From: Actinostola sp. cb2023 | Lineage: Eukaryota > Cnidaria > Anthozoa > Actiniaria > Actinostolidae | Direction: 5' to 3' | Assembly: GCA_033675265.1 (NCBI GenBank) | Contig: JAUJYZ010001051.1 | Coordinates: 51,881 to 115,880, forward strand | DNA length: 64,000 bases | Part shown: positions 49,288-61,718 of the stretch, in pieces | How the letters are laid out: every line of letters starts with the position of its first letter | Position numbering within the stretch: position 1 is the first letter of the stretch | Program-made: the position numbers and the translations under genes | The notes under the pieces: model-generated | Databases searched by the model: none | Told to the model about the DNA's origin: nothing | The model's input: the letters and a program-made list of their open reading frames with translations, nothing else

Positions 49288-49395
49288 AGTTTTCGTATAC
49301 GAGTGGGAAAGTTACGGTACGGTGCCATGCCGTATTGAAAGAGTTTGATTGGATGAGATGCATCTGCACGCTTTTTGATTGGTTCAGAAAGGAAG
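49288..49395. repeat. Fragment of the GAGTCGTTTTCGTA MITE family
   Basis: GAGTTTTCGTATACGAGTGG, GTTACGGTACGGTGCC and GATTGGTTCAGAAAGGAAGC match the left part of 50770-50898. The right end is missing. Confidence 0.5.
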
Positions 49396-50062
49396 CCATT
49401 TGAGTGTCTCGTTCATATCCTCAGTTCATTAACAAGTCTCACAAAGATCTTGTAAAAGCAGTCTTTATTTATTTACAACTTGTGTTCTTATGTACATGAA
49501 GTCAGTACGTATTAGATTGTATACGATTATGAATAAAAAACAATGTTGAGTACTGACTTCTTCTACGCTTTAACTTAGTACATGTACAGCAGCATTTATT
49601 AAATCCGAATTTCTTTACAAATTAAATAACCCTAAATACCCTTATAGAGTGATTCCAAATTTAATAAACCTGGGCATTACTAACTACACCAATACTTAAC
49701 AATTAGACTACGAAAAAATAAAAAATAAAAAAATTAGACTAAGAGTTCGAGGTTTCTAGGAGGCAATAGTCAACGAGGTGCTTAGCGTCGAGTTGACTAT
49801 CCTCATGGAAAAAGAGAACGAGTAGTCTAATAGTTTTAGCATAAACCATCCAGTAGGTCAGTAGAAAATGACAGAAACAAACAACAGACAATAATTCGTC
49901 GAGAAACTCCTCCGAAACATTAGCAAAACGGGACGACGAAGCCGCCATTTTGTTTGTTTACCTCTACTCGAGGGGTCCATGAGCTGATAGACCACTAGTA
50001 GCGAACCAATCAGATTGCAGGATTTGCGATAGACCACTGGATGGTTTATGCTAAATACTATT

Positions 50063-50237
50063 AAGCCGCATCTACACGAACAAGTTTTCCTTGACAAGTT
50101 TTCCTTGACAAGGAAAAATTGACAATTTTTTGTCATCTACACGAGCAAGTTTTCCTTGACAAGGAAAAATTGGCGATGTTTTTGTCGTCTACACGAACAA
50201 CTTGTCAAGGAAAACTTGCTCGTGTAGATGCGGCTTT
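50063..50237. mobile_element. Multi-stem element, CTACACGAGCAAG family, complete copy
   Basis: Ends AAGCCGCATCTACACGAACA and TGTAGATGCGGCTTT. The interior repeats the perfect palindrome TTTTCCTTGACAAGGAAAA and alternating CTACACGA(G/A)CAA and complement modules, so the whole element can fold into several hairpins. Only short flanking similarity, no coding potential. Confidence 0.75.
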
Positions 50238-50769
50238 AGACACTCACTCTTTTGCTTTCTTTTGTTCCTTTGCATCTAATAAACACTGACAGCTAATTAG
50301 TAGTGCCCATGTTTATTGGAATCACTCTATCCTACATTAGCTAATTGAATAAATCTTTTTACATTTATTGGTGTATATATCTGTGCTGCTTGACATTTTA
50401 ATGTATTAAAATACGTCAGGTATCATAACTAAGGGATATATTTTGTTACATTTAAGATCAAGACTTTTGCCGATCATTGTATGACTAAATAAGTACAACT
50501 GAACGAATTTCATTGCGCGCAATTATATTATGGAGAAATAATGTACCTTTGAGATTAACAAAACAATTAAAAATTTAACAAGAATGAATACTTATGGACA
50601 CCGCCTTAGAAAGGGGTATTTGTGACTGCATGTCTTCTTCAGATTTAAACCAAATTAAAACTTGGTAGAGTTAAAATTAGTGTCCAAAGTTCAATCAAAC
50701 GATAGGGTAATAAAATAGATCGAGAACTGAGTCAGTTTTAATTTTACAGCATAAGAAATGTGTCGTATA

Positions 50770-50898
50770 GAGTCGTTTTCGTAGGAGTGGAAAATGTACG
50801 GTACAGTGCCGTAGTTGAAATTAAAGACTTTGATTGGTTCAGCAAGGAAGCCATTTGAGCGTCACCATGTAGTCTTCCCACTCGTACGAAAACCACTC
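50770..50898. mobile_element. TA-flanked MITE, GAGTCGTTTTCGTA family, copy 2
   Basis: 129 bp; ends GAGTCGTTTTCGTAGGAGTG and CACTCGTACGAAAACCACTC, flanked by TA on both sides (50768-50769, 50899-50900). Confidence 0.75.
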
Positions 50899-51199
50899 TA
50901 CCATACTCGTCAGTCTGTACTGACAACTCAGTATAGGAAAGTAAACCTTACAGGTACGCATAGGAATCCACTGAGTATATTAATTCATTCTACCACGTTT
51001 CCGTCTACTATTTCTTATTACACTTTCAGTGTTCTTTTTTAGACCGAAATAGTTCAAATAAAATACCACAATATTTAAAAAATGTACATAATCATGATTT
51101 TACCTTATTTTACTGTGACAAGATACACTGTACAGAAAAACATGGCGGCTGTACAGCAATCCTTTGCGAACCTGACAAGTTCCCATAAATAAGGTTTTA

Positions 51200-51425
51200 T
51201 ACTACAGCTTTATACTTATAAATAACAGCTTTATATAAATAACAGCTTTATACTTATAAATAAGAGCTTTATACTTATAAATAAGAGCTTTATACTTATA
51301 AATAAGAGCTTTATACTTATAAATAAGAGCTTTATACTTATAAATAACAGCTTTATACTTATAAATAACAGCTTTATATAAATAAGAGCTTTATACTTAT
51401 AAATAACAGCTTTATACTTACACAT
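51200..51425. repeat. 21 bp minisatellite
   Basis: About 11 units of CAGCTTTATACTTATAAATA(A) with CAG/GAG variation and two shortened units. It lies just past the 3' end of the XK-related gene. Confidence 0.93.
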
Positions 51426-51560
51426 TTTGATATTTTCAAAACTCTCTGTTGTAATGCTTTTACTACGATGAAGTGTTTTTGGCTCGCAAAGGATTGTGGT
51501 ATAAAAATGGCGCCATATTGTTCGGAACTGTGGATGAATAAAACCTTCTGAGTTATACTC

Positions 51561-54500
51561 TTATTTCTTGAATATAGCCCACTGAATCGTCACTGTTGTT
51601 TTGATGTGCAATAACTTTAGTTTTCCGCCGTCTGTGTGCAAATACAGCTTTACGAACCCAAACAGGGCTACCGGGATTTCGCAAAGTGTAATGAGAACAC
51701 AACTCGTTCCCAGTCTCTTGACTTTCTCCCGCCGCGCGTTATCAATCCGATTGGCGCCAAAGGCGAATGTATGACGTTTATTGAGCTGTGCTCCTGAAGG
51801 ATTCTGGCCTGTTTCTAAAAACAGAAAGTTTTCAAATATCGATGAACCACTACTTGCAAGAGACCGATTGGTTGAATCGTTGGGTACCAGTTCTCTACTA
51901 GAATCCGAGTCAGCAATCGAGTCTGTGCTCACGTTTCGCTGCAGTGGGACCTTCCTATCAGACGATGGTGACACCAGCGCGGGTGGTTTGTCGCAATCTC
52001 CTACAGTGTTTATATCGTCTGAATAGCTACCCAAATCGTCCAGGTCGTCAAAGTCCTCACAGCAAGCCAGGGGCACGCTCTCAAGCGATCGTCGAACAGT
52101 TGAAAACCTCGAAGGCGTGTGCTCGTTTTTTAGTTCGTTGTCTTGTAACAATTCCTCTTTTTTGTTGTTCGTGTGCTCGTTTTCTAGTTCCTCCTCGTTT
52201 TTGTCGTTTATTAGTAAAATCTCATCCAGTGGTTCACTTTTAGGCGTTTTAATAATAATCTCCGACAATGGCGAGAAAATATTCGTTTGTTCGACTGGAT
52301 TCAGTTCAACTCTACCATTGCTTGAATTCTGTAGTGTTCTATTATCGACCGAGTTGTTTGTGTTGGGATACCTGTGGTCCGCGGTTGCTAAGCAAACGTC
52401 ATGAAAACGAGGCTTTTCTGCAATATTCTGAACTGCCTGGTTTCCTAGCGACGACGGGTCACCAAACTGAGGTTCTGGGATATCTTTTAATGATTCGTTG
52501 CTCAGCAATCCTAATTCTTCTGTAACTTCTTGTATCTTGGAGAGTCGCTCGAAGGATTTCCTCAGCGAGCCAAATTTTCCAGGTTTTAAAGGACTGGCGA
52601 CGAAATTGTCGAATATGATAATTTGATTAAAACGTCTGTTTTTCGTCGTCCTTTCTTCTTTGCACGATTGTAGTTCGCCGAAAGGTCAGCAATGTCGAAC
52701 GAGTGCCTCTTGGCTTTGTCTTCTTGTGGTGAACTCGGGCGGTTTGGAGAGAAGAATTCCTCACAAGAATATCGTCTATCTCGATCGTCGCTACTTGCAT
52801 CGGTCGATTCACTCTCGCTTTCCTCATCTTTGACCTGTGATTTCGGCGATCTTTTCTTGGCGTACGGAGATGACGGTGCGTCCATTAACGACTCGAGGTA
52901 ATTAAAAGAATCATCATGGAAGGGAGGCTTGTTGGGCGTTGTTTTCTCATATGCGTCTCCGTTAACCGTTTTGGTGTGTTGTTGTATTTCTAATTCACGA
53001 GAAGGCGACGGTTCACTGTCTTTGTCACATGATTTACTAGGCGAATAGCGTTCGTCAGAGAATATGCCTTCGTCTGCCCCGCCTGATATTTTAAGATCTT
53101 TTGCAGTCTCGTTCTTCGAAGCGAGACCCATACGATCCAACAAATCATTCAGACTGTTTGTGAACGAGCTTAGACTACTTTCCGATGATATGGAAATACA
53201 ATCCGAAGAGACGAGACTATATCGATTACCAAAACTAACTGTACCGTAGTTAATCTTGGGAATATCATCTTCCTCCACGTCACGTTCTTCATCATCGTGG
53301 CTTTTGGCGCCTTTGATTAACTTCGACGCAAGTATTTCTCTTGCTTTATCAAGTGATGTTTGACCAGGTGAGAGAGGGGGTCTATCCTGGCCTTCGTCGC
53401 GCGTAGTGTGGTCTCCTTCGGGAGTTATATCCTGGTCTTCAGAGGACAGTAAACATAGTGATACCCGGGGTGTAACTGCTAAAGGAGAAGCTGCAGTAAC
53501 AATAATATCAGGTACAGCATCAGGGTCTTCATCTCTACTAAAACCGCGCACAAGTTGGCGTTGGACCAATACAGCTTTATGGGGGTCATCATCACGCCCT
53601 CTGGCGCAGGACCCATTCAAGGGCCTTATTTGTATATCATCATTGTCCCAGTGTAAATTAGCCCCCTGTGGGTCACCATCGCGATCAAGGGCCTGGGGAT
53701 CTCCAACCTGCCGGTCCTGATCCTGTCTCATTACGAGTGACGACTCAGCGTTGCTCTCTCTACAGTCGTAAATTGCAACGTCCCATTTCTTAACACGAAA
53801 GCAACAGCAAAAATACAAAACCATACATTTTACGTCCTTGAAGGTTGAATGTTCGCGTACGTAGGAAAAGACCTTTGAAAGGATGACTATGGTGATAAAG
53901 CCTGTAATAGAGAATCATGAAGATGATCCCCAATACAAACCCACCCCACACGACACCCAATGCAGCGTACGTCATAGGGGCGTTAAGGGTTCTATTGGGA
54001 TACCACATCGATATTAACAGCGAGTTCTCTACAAGCATAACAGAATAAAACAATACGATGCGCTTACGAGTCATCCCTTCCTTCGTGTTAAAAAAGCAGA
54101 ATATATAAATGAACGCTATGAGGGAGTTGAAAAGCTTCTCCTTCCACGGATGTGCACGACCGTGTTCATCGACACAAAACTGAGTTCTTTGACAAGTTAA
54201 CCACAGCGCCATGAGCAGCCAGTGGCCGGCGGCGGCTAAGATCATCCACTGTTGAAAGTGTGAGGCGAACAGTACTAAAGCGACGATTCTAGATGTCAAC
54301 ATGCATCCTCTCCACGAAACTTGGAAAGCAAATCCCAACCATGGAAGGTCTTGGGCATTTTCTCGAAGATCTCTCAGTGCTTTGCTGTAACACACTAGAG
54401 ACCAGATTACAGTAATGATGGACATTATTGCAGAAATTACGACGATTAAGTCATCCTCCAACACAAATGTAGCTTTTCGACACAGCAAAACGAGTTGAAA

Positions 54501-57500
54501 TACAGCTTGAGGGGCTGACTGAATGAATGCTTGAAGAAGCCTCAACATGCAAAGATCCCGCCATTTTGGGATGACAAGTTCGTTTGCAAGAGGAATTCTG
54601 CCATTTCGGGACTGCCAGCACAGTCTGATTGCAGACCAGTATCTGAAACAAGAAATAAGATTTATTATTATTATTATTATATTTTATAGCTTTACGATGA
54701 CTTTTTATTATAGTAATTTTTCTATCCAAGACATTATTACTATTATATTATTAGTTATATTATTATTTTCTTATTCTTATTATATATCATATTTTATAGC
54801 TTTACGATGACTTTTTATTATAGTAATTTTTCTATCCAAGACATTATTACTATTATATTATTATTGCTATATTATTGTTAATTATTATTATTACATTATT
54901 ATTGTTATTTATTGTTATATTATTATTAATTATTATCATCATCATTATTATTATTAATATAAGATATTTTGAATGATGGTCTCATGTATCACTGAAAACG
55001 CGGCAGCCATCTTGAAAGGTGGCCAAGCCTTTGCACGTGAAAGTGGGGGATTGGATTGGATAATTTTCTACAGTGCGCCGCTAAAAATGCACGTGACCAC
55101 TGTTATATATTCGCATACTTCTGTCGCCGTTATTAACCAATCGGCGTTTGATATGACAAGACATTCTATAGAGTACCAAAGTGTAGCCTCAATCTGGGTC
55201 AAAAATTGCTCGGGGAAATTTTTGACCCAGAGGTGGCGGCTGATTGTCAGGCTAACCAAAGTGATGAAACCTTGGAAATACATTGGATATTCATTTCCAT
55301 CGTTTTTTTCTTTTTCTTAGCTTCTTCTTTTCATTCCCACCTTGGAAACTAGAGAACAGCATGTGTTCGTTTTGATTGATTACCGGCTTTTTGGGGTTTT
55401 CTTTCTCGCTCTAATTTTTCTTTTTGTCACTTGCTGCTTGGTAACCAACGAGGAAAACCAAAGCATAACGTGATTTCAGTAGCGGCTAAAAAATCAAAGC
55501 ACTGAGCAATCCTCGCGCGCGCATGTTATTTTTTTCAATTACACAAATTTATTTCAGTTTTATTTTAGGGAGTTTTACGTTCTCGTCGCCGATTCGAAGA
55601 TAAGGTGAAATCATTTTAACTGAGAAACAAGATTGAAACACTTGTTAGCGGGATATCAACCGTGGCAACATTGAAAATATATAATATATGTTAGATAAAA
55701 CGACTGTGGCACCATAAAACAACTTCTTTTGTTTGACTGTTGAGTCAACCAATCAGCGCGCGCTCATTACCGAGTCAACATTTCACAAACAGTGTATTCC
55801 GTGACTACACAACAGACTTCCTAGTGCTCTTTTAATAGAATCCATAGCTGGTGGTCGTTATAAAAGGTTTATTGGTTCCCACGTTTGATTCAGCGCACAA
55901 CGCGAGTCCATTGTAAAGGCCAATTGCTTTACAGTACCGACACATAACACGTGCATATACCACCATCTGCTTGTTTGTTTGTCTATTTACTTGTTTATTT
56001 TTAACTGCATCTGTTAGATTGTCTGATTGCCTGTCGGTTCTTGTTACAGAATCGACTATTGGCGCAAATTTTTTTTTTTCGCGCTAATTTTGTTTTCGCG
56101 CTAAAATTCCCGCGCACCGCAAGTTGCGCATAAGTAGATTGGGATTCAGTTAATGTTTAATTTTGAACCGTGTGTGTACGTGCACACAGTCCCACGTTGC
56201 TAACGGGCGATCTTAAATACACGAACTGACACCGAGAGGATCAACTGCGAATATAATCTTATCAGTGTCGCAGCCTCTCAGCGAAGAGAGAAAAAAAACA
56301 GTCTCCCATAATTCCTCTCGGCCTCGGATCATCCAGTTCAGTTCAGATCGCCCGTTAAAAAGTACACGTACCTATTATTTCAATAAACGTTGATCATGGA
56401 TGATCTGAAATGAATGATCTGAGACCAAGAGGAATATTGTGGGTGGTTTATAGTAATTCGTATGGAATTGCCAGTGTCAAAATTTCTTATGAGATCTACG
56501 ATGTAAATTTAAAAACTGCAGCTCGTACCCACAATTCCTCTTGGTCTCAGATCATTCATTTCATATCGTCCATGATCAACGTTTATTGAAATAGCTGTAT
56601 ATCTTTTGCAGACTTCAAATATCGGTCGATCTTCGCTTCAACAATCTCAGATGTAAACAACTGTATATCCAAATAGAGTTTGTTTATCTGTGACACTTTC
56701 ACGCACAGAGAAATAAATCTTTGATCGCATTGTAGTTTAGTCCCAATCTTCACTGATACTGAGAGAAACTATATCTTCCGATATCTGGTGTTGTTCTTTG
56801 CTCCCTTTTTTGCAAAGATTACTCGATAACCAGACGATTTCGTTTCCTTGTTTTAAGGGTTCTTGTATTTTACTCTTCTTTTTGAAAACAATCTCTAAAA
56901 TGCGAGAGATATTATCGCTAAACCGCTAATCCAACAAGATTGGATCTAATCTTGAGGCACTTACAACTGGGTATACATATGGTAGTGATAATAGCGGGGC
57001 TCAGTATTGTTCCCAAACCGATTTATTTTTCCTTTTTTTTGTCTTGACAAAGTCAAACATCTTGAACTCAAGCTGCTTGTTTGTGAAGGCATAGTAGTAA
57101 TAACACACAGCACTGAACCACAGAAACCAAACTGCAAGTCATAATAAAAACACTAATTTCAATTTAGTTGGAGACACTCTGGCCGCAATCTTTATCAATA
57201 TACTAACCTCGCTGCCTACTGATCGGCGTCTGGATGGCCAAAGAAATACAGATTCTTCTATTTTGTATTCAATTGTAATTTTATTACAGCATTGAGATCA
57301 ATTTAAAAGGATCGCGGTACAACGTGCACAAAACAACCTTAGACCAGTCACACCATAAAACAACGAGCAAAGCTGTGATTGGTCGATTCAGTGTCGAGGG
57401 TAATTATTGAACAAGACTGGCACAGCATCTTGTTAATTAGTTCGAACAATATAAACTCAACATTTTCATTATGGTTGGATTAAGACTTAAGGATTACCGC

Positions 57501-59911
57501 TAAAACACCAAAAAACTGTTTTAAATTGTTCGACATTTCTTAATTTGAACACTTTCTTCGTCTCTAAATTTCAGATTGCCCTATTTTGAATCTCAGCGTG
57601 ACGCAATAACTAAAGAAGATTCAAGTATTTTAAAGCTTTATTGTAAGGAAGAATCTCGCTATAATTTGGGTCAAAAGAGACAATATTTATAGGTACAAAT
57701 TGCCTTAGAAACGTCTATAAATAAAGAAGGGAGATTAAGAAATGCTATAAGATAAATATTTGTTCATGTCGCCGATAATTTGCATTTTTGTAATCACATT
57801 CTTGATCCCCCTGGTGCGCACAACATAATATACAAAATAAAAGCGAAATAGAATAATGACCAAAACAAAATCCCCTCCAAAAAAAATTCAATCTCAAAAG
57901 TGAAGGATTTCGCTTGTCATAAGCTTGAATAACTGGCGTGGGAACTGTTTAATTATTCGCAGAAATAGTATTCAATTTTGCATTTAGATCTGACACCGTT
58001 TGTCAACGCTATGGCAGTGGTTGGATAGGTGTATGTATGCTATTAAATGGTGGATCTTAACTTTTATCATAATGTTACATCACTGAAAAGAAGAAAAGGA
58101 AAGAAAAAAGGGGAGGGAAATCGGCCTCTAGCTCTTCAATATTTCGTTGCTGACTTGTAGTAAGCTGTACAATTACCATATAGATTCAAGTCATATGTGC
58201 CTTAATTGTTTTTATTGATATTTTGATTTTCAGCCGAAGCATAGGTTTGACAGACTAGTCGTAGAAAGTACCCGGGATGCGTTTTCCTTTATGAATTATG
58301 ACTCCAACTTGCCCAGTCGTTTCTACGGCATCAAAATTGGCTACAAACAATTTGGCCAATATATGTTGTAACTGTGGATATTACCATAAATCATCCTCAT
58401 TGAAGCATCCCGCGGCCCTCGCACATTATTATTAATCGATCGTAAATCAACCAAATTGAAACAACCAGAGCCGCCATTTAGCTGCAATTTGGAGACTCAA
58501 ATAAAGTCTTAATTACACGAGTCTTGGTTTGTTTTTTCGATTTCAGGAAAAATGTGCACTGTGAAAGAATATAACGTGTGATGTTTTGCAAGACAGACAG
58601 ACGCGGTCAACCACTGAATCGCGTATTGTCTTGCGCAAACTGCTTTTCAAGACGATGCATAAGGCTTCCTTAGGGCAAAACATCTCTTGGCGATTCGCGG
58701 TTGAAATATCATTTACAACTGTAAGTGGCAGTCTATTTTAAACTACTTATAAGTACACATGAAACAGACAGGTTATTGAGTTGTGACGTGACCCAGTGAG
58801 AAAACTATAGCGTGGTTTTCTATGTAGAAAAAAACATGGGAAAATAAATAAATTTATATTATGGTTTCCTCAAGCCAATATACGCCATTGATCAGCTATT
58901 TTGTTCTCTTCGATTTTACGTTCAGTCATTCCATTGCTACAAATAGGAAAACAGCAATGATTATTGCTGCCTGACTCATCATAAATACACAGACTGGACC
59001 TACTACAGTATGTTGATTGCATTTCTGACAAAAAGTATGCTCCAAAGAAACAAGCGCGGTTGAATCAAGACAAGAAGTCACAAGAGCATACGAAACTTAC
59101 GTTTTTGAGGATAATGAATGTTGCATAAAGGCGGTACGAGTATTAATCATTTCTGGTGTCGAGCCCTTATTTCTTTACAAATGTATGTACAAACTCACTA
59201 ACTGAATTGAAAACCCTACGTCAGTAATTAAGTATTTACTTTGGAGCTGAGCCACTGAACGATTTCAATCAAATCGAATTTTGAGCGAAACTTGTCTGGA
59301 TAAAATGCAAAAGCTTCAAAACTGGACATGGTTGGCTGGAGGTGCCTGGTTGTGTATACATTCAAGGAGTTTTGGATGTGCTAATTGCTGGGCATTGAGT
59401 TCAAAGTCTCGCCATCAATGTGGCTGTATTTTGATGGAATAACACATTCGAAGGCTCTTATTCGACGTGTGAACCATTCCACCCCTATTTGTCTTCTCGT
59501 CTAATTCAGAATTCAGTTAATAAGCCATAATATGCGAAGTCTTTAGCGATAAAAAGCATTGTATACGTACCGTAGTAGCGGTCCCATTTGGACGAAGTGT
59601 AAAACATATACTCTACAGGCTTTTTTCCCATCGTCGTAAAACCATTTGGCAGAGAACAATTGCAGCACAAGAGAGGCAGCAACTACAAGCCCTAATGTAA
59701 TCCCAAAATACCAGAAGTGATTCTGGTTATAATGCTGTACACAAACCCAAAGATCCGAACCAACATCGGCTATGAAGGTGACAATGGAAACAACGATCCA
59801 AAGGTCTGATATAAACGAGATGGCTTGGTGGTCGCATGAACTGACAATAGCCTCGCTAGCGGGAGGGTTAATCGGACGTTTCTCGAGGTCACATTCAGTG
59901 GATTCTGGCAT
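51561..59911 (-). CDS. XK-related (XKR) membrane protein with possible long acidic tail
   Basis: XKR proteins are multi-pass membrane proteins; several vertebrate members are caspase-activated phospholipid scramblases. Exon 1 is 59911-59571 (ATG start; TM segments around SDLWIVVSIVTFIADVGSDL and ITLGLVVAASLVLQL). After a 4.9 kb intron, exon 2 starts at 54642 and joins in frame (GPLLR then YWSAIRLCW). The family signature LLQAFIQSAPQAVFQL and further TM helices follow, ending LGVVWGGFVLGIIFMILYY. In this frame a stop occurs at 53790-53792, giving about 397 aa, close to XKR8/9 length. A second long open frame (+1) runs from about 53870 to 52586, and a third (back in the first frame) from about 52640 to 51561. 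Together these encode about 750 acidic, Ser/Asp-rich residues. Either assembly indels, very short introns or a real truncation separates them. Confidence 0.9.
54660..54960. repeat. AT-rich repeat with a direct duplication
   Basis: ATT-rich sequence containing a duplicated block (CATATTTTATAGCTTTACGA, CTTTTTATTATAGTAATTTT, CTATCCAAGACATTATTACT) at about 54685 and 54790. It lies immediately past the acceptor of XKR exon 2 in the intron. Confidence 0.8.
55184..55254. mobile_element. 71 bp Mutator-like mini-element with 9 bp target duplication
   Basis: Begins TAGCCTCAATCTGGGTCAAA and ends GGCTGATTGTCAGGCTA. It contains CGGGGAAATTTTTGACCCAG, the same terminal sequence as the element at 43826-44640. 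ACCAAAGTG is duplicated exactly at 55175-55183 and 55255-55263. It lies in the large XKR intron. Confidence 0.85.
56195..56365. mobile_element. Imperfect TIR element, TAACGGGCGATCT ends
   Basis: Left TAACGGGCGATCT and right AGATCGCCCGTTA are inverted. CCGAGAGGAT-like words recur on both arms (GACACCGAGAGG, CCTCTCGGCCTCGGATC). XKR intron; no target duplication seen. Confidence 0.5.
56374..56594. mobile_element. Fold-back element, ATTTCAATAAACGTTGATCA ends
   Basis: Arms of about 80 bp are complementary: ATTTCAATAAACGTTGATCA, TGAAATGAATGATCTGAGAC and CAAGAGGAAT. It directly follows the TAACGGGCGATCT element in the XKR intron, and both carry GAGAGGAAT/GAGGAAT words, suggesting related elements. 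Confidence 0.65.
56600..59560. other. Remainder of the large XKR intron
   Basis: AT-rich sequence in which I found no exon, strong inverted repeat or tandem array. Any enhancer content cannot be judged by eye. Confidence 0.4.
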
Positions 59912-60546
59912 TTCAGATTCCTCAATGTAGTCGTTTCTGCCTTGCTTCTCTCACAGCGTCATTACTGTCACCTTCAACCGGTCGGCCTTCGCCTGATGAG
60001 ACCGCGAATATAGACAACACTATTCAGCGGTAACACGCGTTAAATAATCTATAAGCCAGTTGTCATGGATTCACGGCTGTGATAAATTGCACTGTGGTAT
60101 TTTTTATCGTCAAACTCGATGCGAGCTCCATATTTATATCATGTTTTTTTGTAGCGGGTATATTAACCTTGCAGACATGAATATCAGTCCACGATGCGAA
60201 AAACCTGTCGACACCCGTTCATGACATGTTGGATGGCTTTGGATCCCTGCGATGGCTGACCGGTATGTTGATAAATAGCTTGAACAAACAAGATAATGTC
60301 AGACGTCTTTTTAATGTGTTTATAATTAATCAACAATGTATATAATAACGCACAGTCTTGTGATAGAAAGCGGATTTGAATCATTTATTATTTGAATTAT
60401 TATTATTATTATTAATCTGTGTGACCGGTGATTTATAATGTTGAGTTCATTATTCATATTTCCCACATAGAACAAAAACAACCAATCAGAACACGCGATA
60501 TTCCATGTTATCATACGACCGGTACAGACCCGCGCATTTCGAATGA

Positions 60547-60738
60547 ATCCGTGCCGTGCCGTGCCGTGCCGTGCCGTGCCGTGCCGTGCCGTGCCGTGCC
60601 GTGCCGTGCCGTGCCGTGCCGTGCCGTGTCGTGCCGTGCCGTGCCGTGCCGTGCCGTGCCGTGCCGTGCCGTGCCGTGCCGTGCCGTGCCGTGCCGTGCC
60701 GTGCCGTGCCGTGCCGTGCCGTGCCGTGCCCGTGGCCG
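60547..60738. repeat. GTGCC pentanucleotide array, about 38 copies
   Basis: Near-perfect GTGCC/CCGTG repeat with one T variant. It grades on the right into GTCTGTCCGCGTCCGCGCGC and then CTCTACCACAGGAAGCCCAT, the recurrent element-end motif. Ala-Val-Pro-Cys and Arg-His-Gly-Thr ORFs across it are artefacts. Confidence 0.97.
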
Positions 60739-61025
60739 TGCCGTGCCGTCTGTCCGCGTCCGCGCGCTCTACCACAGGAAGCCCATGATGCCCATCAAAG
60801 ATTTAAAGACGCACGCATAATTCATATCTTTTAGTATTATATGAAATCATGGATCCCAGTCTTTTTACGATCCATGATGAAAATACAGTGGTATATCGGC
60901 AAAAAGATATTCACACTCCCCCTTTGGCGATATCATTTTTATCATCTCACTCGTGATATATGGAGCTGCATACTCGAAGATACATTTCGTATCTCCGCGC
61001 GGCCATACCTGATATCCTCTATATA

Positions 61026-61237
61026 GAGTCGTTTTCGTATGAGTGGGAAGTAGCTACGGTATACGGTTCGTACCGTGCGGTGACCGTATCGCGCCATCAT
61101 CATGCCGTATCCAAGCATTCTGATTGGTTTGAGCGATGATTTTTGCGCGCTGTGATTGGGTTGAATACAATGTGTTCGATTCCGTACCGTGACCGTAACT
61201 CCGTACCGTAGGTTTCCCACTCATACGAAAACGACTC
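61026..61237. mobile_element. TA-flanked MITE, GAGTCGTTTTCGTA family, copy 3
   Basis: 212 bp; near-perfect ends GAGTCGTTTTCGTATGAGTG and CACTCATACGAAAACGACTC, flanked by TA (61024-61025, 61238-61239). The interior is closely similar to 40172-40378 in inverse orientation (CATGCCGTATCCAAGCATTC). Confidence 0.8.
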
Positions 61238-61261
61238 TATCATTTATTTTAACAATAGCCC

Positions 61262-61410
61262 TTAGAAGAAATGGTTGAGCTGACCACAGGCAGCCCAACC
61301 ATTGTTTCTGCGCGCGCTCTACCACAGGAAACCCATCAAAAAAGGCGGCAAATATCATTTTATTGTTTTATTTTAGTACCCTCAGAAGCAATGGTTGGGC
61401 TTGTCTATCA
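61262..61410. repeat. Cluster of the ATGGTTGGGCTTCCTGTGG motif
   Basis: AGAAGAAATGGTTGAGCTGA, CAGGCAGCCCAACCATTGTT, GCGCGCTCTACCACAGGAAA and CAGAAGCAATGGTTGGGCTT occur within 150 bp in alternating orientation, the same words as the 35 bp minisatellite unit at 16735-17220 and its flank at 17272. Confidence 0.7.
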
Positions 61411-61718
61411 GCTGACTGGCAATGTTTTTGCAAATGATATAAAAATATATAAATTACGCGAGCGTCTTTTTGATGGGCGGGAGGAATGAATATTGTATTG
61501 GGTTCCCTGTGTTCTCACTTGTGCGTTTTTCCGTGCGTTTTCATATACGTTCAACAGGGTATTTATACAACTAGGTTCCATTTTAACGTGCGTCGCACAG
61601 ATTGTCACCGTCCCGGTGTTTCAGAGGTCCGGGGGTGGCACACCTCACCCTAAATTACAGTGAGTACACCTCGAGCAAAAACACTACGTGATTGTTTCTC
61701 TCTTTATCGGTTGATCAG

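Larger units (their letters stand above)
48900..51560. other. Intergenic region between the LITAF gene and the XK-related gene
   Basis: The two genes converge here. It contains a LITAF poly(A) signal, a MITE fragment (49288-49395), an element of the CTACACGAGCAAG family (50063-50237), a TA-flanked MITE (50770-50898) and a 21 bp minisatellite (51200-51425). Small ORFs at 49739-50136 (-) are open but unrecognised. Confidence 0.55.

Noticed and set aside
52117..52525. Plus-strand ORFs opposite the XKR tail
   Set aside because: Antisense shadows of the Ser/Asp/Glu-rich minus-strand frame.
60326..60834. Cys/Pro/Ala/Val and Arg/His/Gly/Thr repeat ORFs
   Set aside because: Translation of a GTGCC pentanucleotide array in several frames.
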